DNA of 64,000 nucleotides from Paralimibaculum aggregatum (GCF_030270585.1 NZ_BSYI01000024.1:1-64000); one strand, 5' to 3'; counted from the stretch's first letter, positions 47,358 to 58,333 are shown. Made by a program: numbers and translations. The notes: generated by a model not told the origin, from the sequence alone.

Positions 47358-48382
47358 TCGGCTATCTGATCCAGCGGCTGGGGACCATGGCGGTCACCCT
47401 TCTGGCGATCTCGGCGCTGGTCTTCGTGATCATCAACCTGCCGCCGGGCAACTACATGTCGAACCGGATCGCGGAGATGCAGGCCTCGGGCGAGGCCGCC
47501 GGCATCCAGCGCGCCGAGGAGATGATGGCGGAGTACTCGCTCGACAAGCCGGTCTGGCAGCAATACCTGATCTGGATCGGCGCGCTGCCGGGTCCGACCG
47601 GCTTCTCGGGGCTGCTGCAGGGGGATTTCGGCTGGTCCTTCGAGCTCGAGCGCCCGGTGATCGACATCGTGGGCGAGACCGCGGCGCTGACCGCCATCGT
47701 CAACCTCGCGGCGCTGGTCTTCGTCTATGTCGTCGCGCTGCCGCTCGGGGCGATCGCCGCGGTGCGGGCCGGCAGCTGGATCGACTATCTCGCCTCCTTC
47801 ATCGGCTATATCGGGCTGGCCACGCCCAACTTCCTGCTGGCGCTGATCCTGCTCACCTATGGCGCGCGCTATTTCGACATCCCCGCCGGCGGGCTGATGC
47901 ATCGGGAGTTCGAGGGCGAGCCGATGTCCTGGGCCAAGCTCGGCTCGATCCTCACCCATCTCATCGTGCCGACGATCGTGATCGGCACCTCCGCCGCGGC
48001 CGCCGTGATGCGCCGCCTGCGCGCCAACCTGATGGACGAGCTGCACAAGCCCTATGTCGAGACCGCGCGGGCGAAGGGTGTGCCGCCGGTGATGCGCACC
48101 ATCCGGTATCCGCTGCGAATGGCGCTCAACCCCTTCGTCGCGGATATCGGCAACCTCGCGCCGCAGCTCGTCTCGGGCTCGGTGATGGTCTCGGTGGTGA
48201 TGAGCCTGCCGACCCTCGGCCCGGTGCTGCTGCACAGCCTGAAGAGCCAGGACATCTTCATGTCCGGCTTCGTGCTGCTCTTCGTCTCGGTGCTGACGCT
48301 GGTGGGCATGCTGATCTCCGACATCCTGCTGGTGTTGCTCGACCCCCGGATCCGCCTGAAATCGAAACGGCGGGGGGCCTGA
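47354..48382 (+). CDS. Peptide ABC transporter permease 1 (YejB/DppB-like)
   Basis: A 342-residue inner-membrane permease with six helices. N-terminal signature MIGYLIQRLGTMAVTLLAIS and VFVIINLPPGN; the EAA loop lies around 230-250 (YVETARAKGVPPVMRTIRYP). C-terminal GMLISDILLVLLDPRIRL is typical of DppB-type permeases. Overlaps the binding-protein gene by 4 bases (ATGA). The second permease follows only after an intervening cation exporter gene. Confidence 0.94.
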   Translation: MIGYLIQRLGTMAVTLLAISALVFVIINLPPGNYMSNRIAEMQASGEAAGIQRAEEMMAEYSLDKPVWQQYLIWIGALPGPTGFSGLLQGDFGWSFELERPVIDIVGETAALTAIVNLAALVFVYVVALPLGAIAAVRAGSWIDYLASFIGYIGLATPNFLLALILLTYGARYFDIPAGGLMHREFEGEPMSWAKLGSILTHLIVPTIVIGTSAAAAVMRRLRANLMDELHKPYVETARAKGVPPVMRTIRYPLRMALNPFVADIGNLAPQLVSGSVMVSVVMSLPTLGPVLLHSLKSQDIFMSGFVLLFVSVLTLVGMLISDILLVLLDPRIRLKSKRRGA

Positions 48383-48383
48383 A

Positions 48384-49307
48384 TTGGGCGCGCACGACCA
48401 TTTCCACGGGCACGCGCAGGGCGGTGGCCACAGCCATGCCGCGCATGCCGGCGCGGGCGAGCGGCGCCTGCTGATTGCGGCGGCGCTCACCGGCATCTTC
48501 ATGCTGGCCGAGGTCGTGGGCGGCCTGCTGTCCGGCTCGCTTGCGCTGATCGCCGATGCCGGGCACATGCTGACCGACTTCGCCGGGCTGGCGCTGGCCT
48601 GGTACGGGCTGCGCCTCGCCCGCCGCCCCGCCGACTGGCGGCGTACCTTCGGCTATGACCGCTTCACCGTCCTGGTTGCCTTCGCCAACGGGCTGGCGCT
48701 CTTCGCCATCACCGGCTGGATCGCGGTGGAGGCGGTCAGCCGGCTGGCGGCGCCGGCGCCGGTGCTCGCCGGGCCGATGCTCTGGATCGCGCTGGCCGGG
48801 CTTGCGGTCAACATCGCGGCCTTCGCGGTGCTGTCCGGCGGCGAGCGCAACCTCAACATGCGTGCGGCGCTGCTGCATGTGATCGGCGATCTGCTCGGTT
48901 CGGTCGCCGCCATCGCCGCGGCGCTGGTCATCCTGTTCACCGGCTGGACCGCGGCCGACCCGATCCTCTCGCTCGCCGTCGCGGCGCTGATCCTGCGCTC
49001 GGCCTGGCGCGTGGTGGCGGAAAGCGGGCACATCCTGCTCGAGGGCACGCCGGAGGGGCTCGACCCGCGCGTCGTGGCGGAGGACCTCGCCGGCGTGCCA
49101 GGGGTCGCCCGCATCGGGCACCTGCATCTCTGGTCGATCAGCGAGGGCCGTCCGATGGCCACCCTCGAGGCGACGCCCGCCGCGCCGGACCGTGCCGAGG
49201 CCGCGGTGCGCGCGATCAAGGACCGTCTCGCCGAACGCCACGCGATCCACCACGCCACGGTGGAAATCGTCGCGGCCGCGAAGGCAGGGGAAAGCGCCGA
49301 TGGATAG
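48384..49307 (+). CDS. Cation diffusion facilitator (ZitB/CzcD-like) metal exporter
   Basis: A 307-residue CDF protein that should export Zn2+ or a related divalent metal in exchange for protons. A His-rich cytoplasmic N-terminus (HDHFHGHAQ and HSHAAHAGAG, within 4-25) precedes six helices. Metal site residues are visible in helix 2 (D58 with H61-x3-D65, DAGHMLTD) and helix 5 (HVIGD). The cytoplasmic domain (about 205-305) includes GVARIGHLHLWSISEGR. Start is TTG 48384, one base after the permease stop; it overlaps the next permease by 8 bases, so it is inside the transporter operon, an unusual place. Confidence 0.92.
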   Translation: MGAHDHFHGHAQGGGHSHAAHAGAGERRLLIAAALTGIFMLAEVVGGLLSGSLALIADAGHMLTDFAGLALAWYGLRLARRPADWRRTFGYDRFTVLVAFANGLALFAITGWIAVEAVSRLAAPAPVLAGPMLWIALAGLAVNIAAFAVLSGGERNLNMRAALLHVIGDLLGSVAAIAAALVILFTGWTAADPILSLAVAALILRSAWRVVAESGHILLEGTPEGLDPRVVAEDLAGVPGVARIGHLHLWSISEGRPMATLEATPAAPDRAEAAVRAIKDRLAERHAIHHATVEIVAAAKAGESADG

Positions 49308-50469
49308 GCCGGAGCACTACATCTCCGAGGCGCCATACGATGCCGCGACCGACCGGCAGGTGCTGGAGCGGGCAGATCTCGACGCGCCGACCTGGGTGCT
49401 GATCTGGCGCCGCTATCGCCGGCACCGGCTCGGGGTGGTCTGCCTCGCCTTCCTCGCCATCGGCTACCTGCTGCTGCCCTTCGTCGAGATCTTCGCGCCC
49501 TATCTCCCGAACAGTTTCGACGAGGACAACATCTATGCCCCGCCTCAGAGCCTCTACCTCTTCCACGAGGGGGAGTATGTCGGCCTCCACACCTATCCCA
49601 CCGCCACCGTCTACAATGTCCATACGGGGCTGGTGGAGCGGGTGACCGACTGGGATCGCCCACTGCCGGTGCCGGTGCTCACCACATGCGGCGAGCCGTA
49701 TACCGACGATCTGATGGTCAACCCGGTGCTTGGGCTGTTCGACTGGAACTTCCGGGTGATCTGTCCACCGGATGAGGGCGAGCTCTTCCTGCTCGGCTCC
49801 GACCGCCTCGGGCGCGACATCCTCTCGCGCATCGTCTACGGCGCGAGGCTCTCGATGACCATCGGGCTGATCGGCGTCGCGGTGAGCTTCGGCATCGGCC
49901 TCGTGCTCGGCGGCATGGCGGGCTATTTCGGTGGCTGGATCGACGCCGCGGTGAGCCGGGCGATCGAGGTCTTCCGTTCGCTGCCGGAGTTGCCGATCTG
50001 GCTTGCGCTTTCCGCTGCCGTGCCGATCTCGTGGGGGCCGATCACGGTCTTCCTGATGATCTCGGTCATCCTGGGTCTGCTCGACTGGCCGGGGCTGGCG
50101 CGCGCGGTGCGGTCGAAGTTCCTGGCGCTGCGCGAGGAGGACTATGTGCGCGCTGCCGAGCTGATGGGCGCCTCGCCGGCGCGGGTGATCGGGCGGCACA
50201 TGATGCCCAACTTCATGAGCCATCTGATCGCCTCTGCCTCGCTCTCGATCCCGGCGATGATCCTCGGCGAGACGGCGCTGTCCTTCCTCGGGCTCGGGCT
50301 GCGTCCGCCGGCAGTGAGCTGGGGGATGATGCTGAACGATGCGCTCAACCTCACCGCGGTGGAGATCTATCCTTGGCTGCTCTGGCCGATGGTGCCGGTG
50401 ATTCTCGGCGTGCTGGCCTTCTCCTTCGTGGGCGATGCGCTGCGCGACGCGATGGACCCTTACTCCTGA
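49300..50469 (+). CDS. Peptide ABC transporter permease 2 (YejE/DppC-like)
   Basis: A 389-residue permease of the DppC/YejE type. After a cytoplasmic N-terminus (WRRYRRHRLGVVCLAFLAIGY entering helix 1, about 38-58) there is a large periplasmic insert (about 65-165, with three Cys), a hallmark of YejE-like proteins. Then come GSDRLGRDILSRIVYGARLS, five helices and the EAA loop EDYVRAAELMGASPARVIGRH, with the C-terminal FVGDALRDAMDPYS. Starts within the last codons of the CDF gene. Last gene of the operon. Confidence 0.94.
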   Translation: MDRPEHYISEAPYDAATDRQVLERADLDAPTWVLIWRRYRRHRLGVVCLAFLAIGYLLLPFVEIFAPYLPNSFDEDNIYAPPQSLYLFHEGEYVGLHTYPTATVYNVHTGLVERVTDWDRPLPVPVLTTCGEPYTDDLMVNPVLGLFDWNFRVICPPDEGELFLLGSDRLGRDILSRIVYGARLSMTIGLIGVAVSFGIGLVLGGMAGYFGGWIDAAVSRAIEVFRSLPELPIWLALSAAVPISWGPITVFLMISVILGLLDWPGLARAVRSKFLALREEDYVRAAELMGASPARVIGRHMMPNFMSHLIASASLSIPAMILGETALSFLGLGLRPPAVSWGMMLNDALNLTAVEIYPWLLWPMVPVILGVLAFSFVGDALRDAMDPYS

Positions 50470-50541
50470 AGACCGGGGCGCAGCGTGAAAATGCTGCGCA
50501 TGAATTTCACGGCTTTCCGGCACTGCGACAGCTTCGGACTT

Positions 50542-50560
50542 GCCGGCCGGGCAGGCCGGC
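50542..50560 (+). terminator. Possible terminator hairpin after the peptide transporter operon
   Basis: A perfect 7-bp stem GCCGGCC/GGCCGGC (50542-50548 with 50554-50560, loop of 5), 72 bases after the permease stop. No T-tract follows, so it may be Rho-assisted or simply a leader hairpin of the next gene. Confidence 0.4.
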
Positions 50561-50629
50561 GGCACACTCCCTGCGCGAGGGGCTGGCAGCGGGCTCGCCT
50601 GTCGCGCGGCAGATTTCATGGAGACCAGA

Positions 50630-51019
50630 ATGATCCGTCCCCTTTCCCGTTCACTGGCCCTCGCGGGTCTCCTCGGTGTGCTGTCGCTCGGTGCGGGCGG
50701 GGCGCTGGCCGATAGCGCCTCGGATCTCGAAGCGGCCGAGCAGGCGGCGGCGGATGCCGCGGTGGCCGCCGCAAAGGCCGACGAGGCCGCCGCCGCCGAG
50801 AGCATTGCCGCAGATGAAGCACGCGAACAGGCCGAGGAGGCCGCGACGCGCCGCGCCGCCGAAACCGCTGGCGATCTCGGCGACATCGATGCCGAGCTGA
50901 AGGAGGCAGAGGAGGAGGCCGATGCCGCCAAGAAGGAGGCTGCCACGGCCACGAGCGGCGAAACCTCGCTCGAGAAGTTCGCGACCGAGTCCCCCGCTGC
51001 CGAAGGCAGCACCGACTGA
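50630..51019 (+). CDS. Small exported Ala/Glu-rich coiled-coil protein
   Basis: A 129-residue exported protein: signal peptide 1-24 (MIRPLSRSLALAGLLG through ALADSA). The mature part is about 40% Ala with Glu and Asp (SDLEAAEQAAADAAVAAAKA; later DAELKEAEEEADAAKKEAAT), a strongly helical, acidic low-complexity rod, with no Cys. ATG 50630 is chosen because GGAG lies 6 bases upstream, inside an alternative ATG at 50618. It may be a periplasmic spacer-type or intrinsically disordered protein; function unknown. A real but fast-evolving gene is the best reading. Confidence 0.6.
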   Translation: MIRPLSRSLALAGLLGVLSLGAGGALADSASDLEAAEQAAADAAVAAAKADEAAAAESIAADEAREQAEEAATRRAAETAGDLGDIDAELKEAEEEADAAKKEAATATSGETSLEKFATESPAAEGSTD

Positions 51020-51067
51020 GCCTTGGTGACCAGGGCCGGCGCGGGACAGACCAGCGCCGGCCTCGGA

Positions 51068-51826
<759 letters not shown>

Positions 51827-51835
51827 CGGCGCACC

Positions 51836-52750
51836 TCAGAGTTTGACGGCATAGCGGCGCTCCAGCGCGACGGTCAGCCGTGCGATCGGGTAGCAATAGG
51901 CGAAGAAGAGGCAGAGCGCGAAGCTGTAGAACGGCACCAGCAGCTCCGGGTGGTTGTCCTCGCCCTCCATCGCCTGGCGGGTCAGGGTGATGATCTCCTC
52001 GACACCGAGCAGCGAGCAGAGCGGCGTCGCCATGGTCAGGATCGCGTACCAGTTCATCCAGGGCGGCAGCATCCGCTTGTAGCACTGCGGCAGGATGATC
52101 TGCCACATGGTCTGGCGCCGGGAGAAGGCGAGGCTTTCCGCCGCCTCCCATTGCGCCGAGGGGACCGAGCGCACCGCCCCGCGCACGATCTCGGAGATGT
52201 TGGCCATGATCGGCAGCGAGAGGCCGATCACCGCCTTCACCCAGTCCGGCACCGGAATGACGGTCCCGGCAATCGTCACCTGAAAGGGGAAGGCCAGCAG
52301 CACGATGAAGAGCAGCACGAGCCAGGGCGAGTTGCGGAAGAGCTGCGTCACGGCCCAGGCGAAGGCGCGCATCGGCCGCGACTGCGAGACCTGCGCCAGC
52401 CCGAGCGCCGCGCCGAGCACGGTGCCGACCGCCATGGCGAGGAACGAGATCAGCACGTTGAAGAAGAAGCCCGACCAGACGAGGAAGGGCAACCACCGCC
52501 AGAGCGCGTCGATCGCCTCCACCGTGCCGTAGCGCCCCTGGGCATGGGCGAGCGCCGGCCAGAGCAGCGCCAGCGCGAGGATCGCGAGCGGTGTCCAGGC
52601 CGGCAGCCCGGCGAGCCAGCGCACCGCGATGAAGGGGTCCGGGCCGGTGGTGGCGGGGCGGAACGGCAGCAGCACCGCGAGATCGGTGCGCGCCTGCGCC
52701 CCGAGCCCGGGGATCGCGCGCGAACGGGGGCGGCGGCGCTCAGCGGCCAT
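51836..52750 (-). CDS. Polar amino-acid ABC transporter permease 2
   Basis: A 304-residue permease. After a basic N-terminus (AERRRPRSRA) there is an extra hydrophobic segment (about 52-70), then the HisMQ-type core of about five helices. The EAA-type loop is SVPSAQWEAAESLAFSRRQT (about 188-207), and the QLFRNSPWLVLLFIVLL segment is family-typical. Start ATG 52750 overlaps the preceding permease gene by 11 bases. Confidence 0.92.
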   Translation of the reverse strand: MAAERRRPRSRAIPGLGAQARTDLAVLLPFRPATTGPDPFIAVRWLAGLPAWTPLAILALALLWPALAHAQGRYGTVEAIDALWRWLPFLVWSGFFFNVLISFLAMAVGTVLGAALGLAQVSQSRPMRAFAWAVTQLFRNSPWLVLLFIVLLAFPFQVTIAGTVIPVPDWVKAVIGLSLPIMANISEIVRGAVRSVPSAQWEAAESLAFSRRQTMWQIILPQCYKRMLPPWMNWYAILTMATPLCSLLGVEEIITLTRQAMEGEDNHPELLVPFYSFALCLFFAYCYPIARLTVALERRYAVKL

Positions 52751-53522
52751 AGCCGGGGATCCGCATGGCATGCTCCCATTTCGTCATGCCGAAGACCAGC
52801 ACGGCAACGAGCAGGATATAGATAACGAATAGCAGCAGCATGGTGGGATACTGCGCGCTCGGATAGTCGTTCCAGATGCTGACCGACTGGTAGAGCAGCT
52901 CCGGAACCGCGATGGCGAAGGCCTGGGTCGTCGTCTTGACGAGGTTGACGAGATTGTTGTTGAGCGACGGCAGGCAGACCCGGAAGGCCAGCGGCAGCAC
53001 CACGTAGAGATAGATCTGGAGCCGGGTGAAGCCGAGGCTCTCGGCCGCCTCCTGCGTGCTCTCCGGCACCGCCTCGATGCCGGCGCGGAAGATCTCGACG
53101 TTGAAGGCGCCGGCGAAGAAGCTGAGCGAGATGATCGCCCAGCCGACATTCGAGATGATCGGCACCTCGAGCCAGCCGTCCGGCGAATGGGTCGGGGTGA
53201 ACTGGCCGAGCGCGAAATAGAAGAACAGCAGCTGCACGAAGGGCGGCGTGTTGCGGAAGAACTGGATATAGGCCTGCACGATGGCCCGCACGATGCGCGA
53301 GCGCGCGCCCTGCATCCAGGCGCCGACCAGCCCGATCACCACCGAGAAGGCGACGCAGGCCACCGAGAGCTGCACGGTCATCCAGAGGCCAGACAGGATC
53401 TTGCCCTGCTGGCGCTCGTCATACATCCAGATGAAGTTCCAGCGCGGCGCGATCTCGGCGAGCTCGCGGAAATACTCGGCTACGGCGTCCATCATCCCCC
53501 CTGTCGGACCCCAGTCGTTCAT
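52740..53522 (-). CDS. Polar amino-acid ABC transporter permease 1
   Basis: A 260-residue permease of the HisMQ type with about five helices. Family features are YIQFFRNTPPFVQLLFFYFA (about 87-106), IFRAGIEAVPESTQEAAESL with LGFTRLQIYLYVVLPLAF (the EAA loop) and LVNLVKTTTQAFAIAVPELL. It is separated from the binding-protein gene by 98 bases holding a hairpin, and overlaps the second permease gene by 11 bases. Confidence 0.94.
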   Translation of the reverse strand: MNDWGPTGGMMDAVAEYFRELAEIAPRWNFIWMYDERQQGKILSGLWMTVQLSVACVAFSVVIGLVGAWMQGARSRIVRAIVQAYIQFFRNTPPFVQLLFFYFALGQFTPTHSPDGWLEVPIISNVGWAIISLSFFAGAFNVEIFRAGIEAVPESTQEAAESLGFTRLQIYLYVVLPLAFRVCLPSLNNNLVNLVKTTTQAFAIAVPELLYQSVSIWNDYPSAQYPTMLLLFVIYILLVAVLVFGMTKWEHAMRIPGYGR

Positions 53523-53577
53523 GCTGCGCAGGAATGCGGACGGTTGTCCAGCCCTTGCTGCACCGCAACGACGGCAG

Positions 53578-53601
53578 GCGCCGCCCTGTCGGGGGCGGCG
53601 C
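53578..53601 (-). promoter_or_regulatory. Intra-operon hairpin between binding protein and permeases
   Basis: A perfect 9-bp stem (53578-53586 with 53593-53601, loop of 6) lies 20 bases after the binding-protein stop and well ahead of the permease start. Such hairpins in transporter operons stabilise or partially terminate the message so that the binding protein is made in excess. No T-tract. Confidence 0.6.
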
Positions 53602-53620
53602 GCGGATCAGCGGGGCAGGG

Positions 53621-54454
53621 TCACTCGGCGAGCCAGTCGGCGAAGCGCTCCTTGGCATTCTGGAGGAAATTGGTCGGCTTGATGCCCCATTTCTCCTCGA
53701 GCTCGATCAGGTAGCCGTTGGCCAGCCAGTTGTACTGCACGCCGGACATGAAGTTGCCGAAGATGCAGTCCTTCTCGGCCAGCGGCACCGCGAGGCCCCA
53801 GGGGTTGTCGTCCTCCGAGACCAGGGGCATCTCGTAGTCGTCGTAGTTGCCGGAGGCGAGGTCCGAGCCGATCGAGCTGTCGTCATAGACCCAGGCGACG
53901 CATTTCTTGTCGCGCAGCGCCTGTTTCGCCTCGGCATTGCCGGTAAAGGCGACGATCTGCACGCCGTAGCGCTCCTCGACGATCTTGTTGTAGAAGGCGC
54001 CCTGCTTGCCGCAGACCGGCTTGCCGCGCAGATCTTCCCACTCGGTGAAGCCGAGCGCCTTCGGCGCCATCACGTTGGTGCCGGAGGTGTAGTAGTTGGG
54101 GCCCGGAATGCCGACGATCTTGCGCCGGTCGGCGCGGTCCGACATCGTCGCGATCATCAGGTCGATCTTGCCCTGTTCGAGGAACTGCATGCGGTTCGAG
54201 CTCTGCACCGGCACCAGTTCGACCTCGACGCCCATGATCTCGCCAACCTTGCGGGCCATGTCGATTTCCATGCCGACGATCTCGCCGCTGTCGTTCCGGA
54301 AGCCCCAGGGCTTGTAGTCCGCCTTGACGCCGACCGACATCTTGCCGGCGGCCATCACCTTGTTCCAGACCTCGTTGGTGCATTCGGCGGCGGAGGCGGC
54401 GGCACCGAGGCCGAGCGCGCCGATCAACCCGAGGGCTGCGATATTGCGATACAT
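53621..54454 (-). CDS. Polar amino-acid ABC transporter, substrate-binding protein
   Basis: A 277-residue periplasmic binding protein of family 3. Signal peptide 1-22 (cleavage after ASAA). The SBP_bac_3 pattern is clear: MSVGVKADYKPWGFRNDSGE (about 39-58), VGMEIDMARKVGEIMGVEVE and GKIDLMIATMSDRADRRK. Substrate is likely a polar amino acid or its derivative; exact ligand cannot be assigned. AGGGAA precedes the ATG. First gene of the operon; an upstream 250-base gap holds its promoter. Confidence 0.94.
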   Translation of the reverse strand: MYRNIAALGLIGALGLGAAASAAECTNEVWNKVMAAGKMSVGVKADYKPWGFRNDSGEIVGMEIDMARKVGEIMGVEVELVPVQSSNRMQFLEQGKIDLMIATMSDRADRRKIVGIPGPNYYTSGTNVMAPKALGFTEWEDLRGKPVCGKQGAFYNKIVEERYGVQIVAFTGNAEAKQALRDKKCVAWVYDDSSIGSDLASGNYDDYEMPLVSEDDNPWGLAVPLAEKDCIFGNFMSGVQYNWLANGYLIELEEKWGIKPTNFLQNAKERFADWLAE

Positions 54455-54733
54455 GGCTTGCTTTCCCTGCTGTTGTATTGGACGAGATGAACTCTACCTG
54501 CGACGGGTCGCTGCCCGTCGGGTCGAGTGAAGCATCGCCTGCTGCCCGGGGTCAACGCCGGGCTGGGCGGTGCCGCGGCCTCTCCGGGCGGCGGCACACG
54601 TAACCACACGTTCATGAGGCTGTGCTATTTCGGTGCATCGTGGAGCAGACTTGGACAGATGCCCGATCGGGTGCTCTAGATGTTGCCGTTCCTGTGACCT
54701 GTGTTAGCATATCTGGGAATCGGACGGGGTGAA

Positions 54734-55228
54734 ATGGAAATGGATGGGGATGCGCAGGTTGAGGCGGCCGGGGTGCGCCGGATCGGCACGCTGAGCCTGA
54801 CCGATGCCGAAGGCGTGACCTATGCCTGCGAGGTCTATCCGATCCGGTCGCCGCTGGTGATCACGAGGGCGGTCTACATCTTCTCGCGTTTCGAGGGGAT
54901 CTGGCCTCATCCTGTCTATGTCGAGGCCGCTGGCGATCTGCCCGTGATGGCGGCGCAGCATCCCCAGTTCGAACCGGCGCTGGGGCTCTCGGCGATCCAT
55001 CTGCTGGTGCACAGGCCGGACAATGACGACCCGATCCCGGTTCGCGAGGCGGCGGAGCGGCTGGCCGATGTCTATCGCCCGATCCTGAATGCGCGGGCGT
55101 CCGAGCCTGTCGCTCTGCCCGCGTTGCCGGTGAAGCCGCCGGCCGATCCGGTGCACGGAGCACAGCCCGAGCCGGCACCGTGGCACGGGTTCCAGGCCGC
55201 CGCCGGCCCCGAGCCCGGCAAGGGCTGA
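54734..55228 (+). CDS. Small hypothetical protein
   Basis: A 164-residue protein I do not recognise. Residues about 15-110 look folded (VRRIGTLSLTDAEGVTYACE, PLVITRAVYIFSRFEGIWPH), and the C-terminal 45 residues are Pro/Ala-rich and probably disordered. No signal peptide, single Cys. ATG 54734 with GGGGTG 5 bases upstream is preferred; a second ATG (54740) follows at once. It lies alone between two leftward units, divergent from the amino-acid transporter. The area just upstream (54600-54720) is locally AT-richer, consistent with a promoter. Confidence 0.62.
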   Translation: MEMDGDAQVEAAGVRRIGTLSLTDAEGVTYACEVYPIRSPLVITRAVYIFSRFEGIWPHPVYVEAAGDLPVMAAQHPQFEPALGLSAIHLLVHRPDNDDPIPVREAAERLADVYRPILNARASEPVALPALPVKPPADPVHGAQPEPAPWHGFQAAAGPEPGKG

Positions 55229-55273
55229 CGGGCAGGGGGCGCCGCCGGCCGGGTCCTCAGATCTGCCGAGCGC

Positions 55274-56935
<1,662 letters not shown>

Positions 56936-57116
56936 GTATCCCCGCAGATGTTGTGGAGGCGCTCCGCGGCGCCACCCGATCTAGCATCACGGGATTTGAG
57001 GGATACAGCATCCGGGCACGGCCTGCAAGGCATCCGGGCCTTATCTGTGCCTGTCGGCGCGCATCGCGCGGAGCGCCACGACGTCAATCTCGGCACCGCG
57101 CCCGCGCCCGGCCCCG

Positions 57117-57145
57117 AGCCCCGCCAGCCTTAGCTTGGCGGGGCT
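57117..57145. repeat. Inverted repeat upstream of pyrG / tRNA-Arg
   Basis: A perfect 10-bp stem (57117-57126 with 57136-57145) with a 9-base loop, no T-tract in either direction. It lies in the 281-base region between pyrG (leftward) and tRNA-Arg (rightward). No gene ends into it, so its role is unclear; it could be a pyrG leader structure. Confidence 0.45.
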
Positions 57146-57216
57146 GCGTTCGGCTCCGCCCATCGGCGCCTGCGCAGTTGCATCCACCCGAAAGCCCGTG
57201 TATTCCAGCCAGCGCG

Positions 57217-57293
<77 letters not shown>

Positions 57294-57305
57294 GAAATTA
57301 GCAGA

Positions 57306-57322
57306 TACCGGAACCGGTTTTT
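57306..57322 (+). terminator. Probable terminator of tRNA-Arg
   Basis: A short stem ACCG/CGGT (57307-57310 with 57315-57318, loop GAAC) followed by a run of T (57318-57322), 13 bases after the CCA end. The stem is weak but the T-run is one of the few in this GC-rich window. Confidence 0.55.
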
Positions 57323-57346
57323 GGGCAGTTACTGGGGCGGAAACGA

Positions 57347-57544
57347 TCATCGCCGCCGCTCCAGGATAGATACCGCCCGGCGCTGATGGTCGAGCAATTG
57401 CTGCCGGCAGGCTTTCTGCAAGGTCTCCGTGCTCGTATCAAAGGGGTCGGATGCAATCTCAAGCGCCATGCCGCGCTGGAATGCCCAGGTGACAGCCGAG
57501 TGCATGATCACAGGGGATGGACCGCTTCGGAGGGGGCGTTCCAT
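57347..57544 (-). CDS. Possible small hypothetical protein
   Basis: A 65-residue open frame in the 316-base stretch between tRNA-Arg and copB. It includes SAVTWAFQRGMALEIASDPF and QKACRQQLLDHQRRAVSIL. Third codon positions are markedly less G/C-rich than in neighbouring genes, either because it was recently acquired or because it is not coding. No clear ribosome site precedes ATG 57544. The rest of the stretch shows nothing else. Family unknown. Confidence 0.3.
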   Translation of the reverse strand: MERPLRSGPSPVIMHSAVTWAFQRGMALEIASDPFDTSTETLQKACRQQLLDHQRRAVSILERRR

Positions 57545-57609
57545 CGGACTGCTGCGGTAGATGCCGTCTGCCGGGACGCCGGGGGAAGTGTCCGCCCGGC
57601 GCCTCGTGA

Positions 57610-58329
57610 TCAGAACATCAGCCGGGTGCCCGCGACGAAGTAGACGGCGCCGGGGTCCTTGCCCTCGCGGCTGGCGAGCAGGGAGGATTCGCCGAACACA
57701 CGCTCGTAGTACACGCCGAGATAGGGCGAGACCGCGCGGTCCACGAGGTCGTAGCTCAGGCGAAGGCCCAGTTCGAGCTTCGGACCCCATGCGCCCTGGC
57801 CGAGCGGCGCGTCGTCGGTGAACGGGAGATCCACCTCTATGCTCGGCGTCAGGGTGATCCGGTTGGTGATCAGCCCCTCGTATTCGGCCTCGAAGCGGAA
57901 CGCCGGGTGGTCCGACAGGAAGACATCCGCATCGACCTCGATCCATTGCGGGGCGAGGCCGTGCAGACCGAGCACGGCATGAACCCGGTTGGCGCCCTCC
58001 GGCGTGTCGACCCGGATGCCGGCCACCGCGTCGAAGAAGGTCGAGACCGGCACCTGCACGCGAAGCTGGTTCTCCAGCGTCTCGAAGGCCTCCTCGTCGA
58101 TCGCGAACTCGGCTTCGGATCGCCAGACCACCTTCAGCTCGTCGGTGCCGACGAAGGCATCGAAATCCCAGGCCGCGACATCGCCGTCCTCGCCAAGGCG
58201 ATACTCGGCCTGCTCGACTTGGATGCCCCAGATCAGCGGCTCGGCCCGCGCATCGGGTCCGGCAGGCGCGGCCAGAGCGGCCAGCATGGCCAGGGCGGGC
58301 GCCCCGCGGGCGTTCGTCCACGTGGTCAT
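57610..58329 (-). CDS. copB: Copper resistance outer-membrane protein CopB
   Basis: A 239-residue CopB-family protein thought to bind or sequester copper in the outer membrane. Signal peptide about 1-29 (ending ARAEP). The family core follows: EPLIWGIQVEQAEYRLGEDG (about 30-49), then beta-strand blocks WRSEAEFAIDE, FDAVAGIRVDT and LTPSIEVDLPF, and the C-terminal GAVYFVAGTRLMF ending in Phe as in outer-membrane barrels. The Met-rich N-terminal region of Pseudomonas CopB is missing. It starts 4 bases after the copA stop, and closes the copper operon. Confidence 0.9.
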   Translation of the reverse strand: MTTWTNARGAPALAMLAALAAPAGPDARAEPLIWGIQVEQAEYRLGEDGDVAAWDFDAFVGTDELKVVWRSEAEFAIDEEAFETLENQLRVQVPVSTFFDAVAGIRVDTPEGANRVHAVLGLHGLAPQWIEVDADVFLSDHPAFRFEAEYEGLITNRITLTPSIEVDLPFTDDAPLGQGAWGPKLELGLRLSYDLVDRAVSPYLGVYYERVFGESSLLASREGKDPGAVYFVAGTRLMF

Positions 58330-58333
58330 GGCC

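Noticed and set aside
57117-57145. Terminator of a hypothetical gene upstream of tRNA-Arg
   Set aside because: No gene ends into this stem from either side, and there is no T-tract; kept only as an inverted repeat.
57386-57643. 85-codon plus-strand frame after tRNA-Arg, possible integrase fragment
   Set aside because: No integrase motif (R-H-R-Y), no ribosome site, and it overlaps copB antisense.
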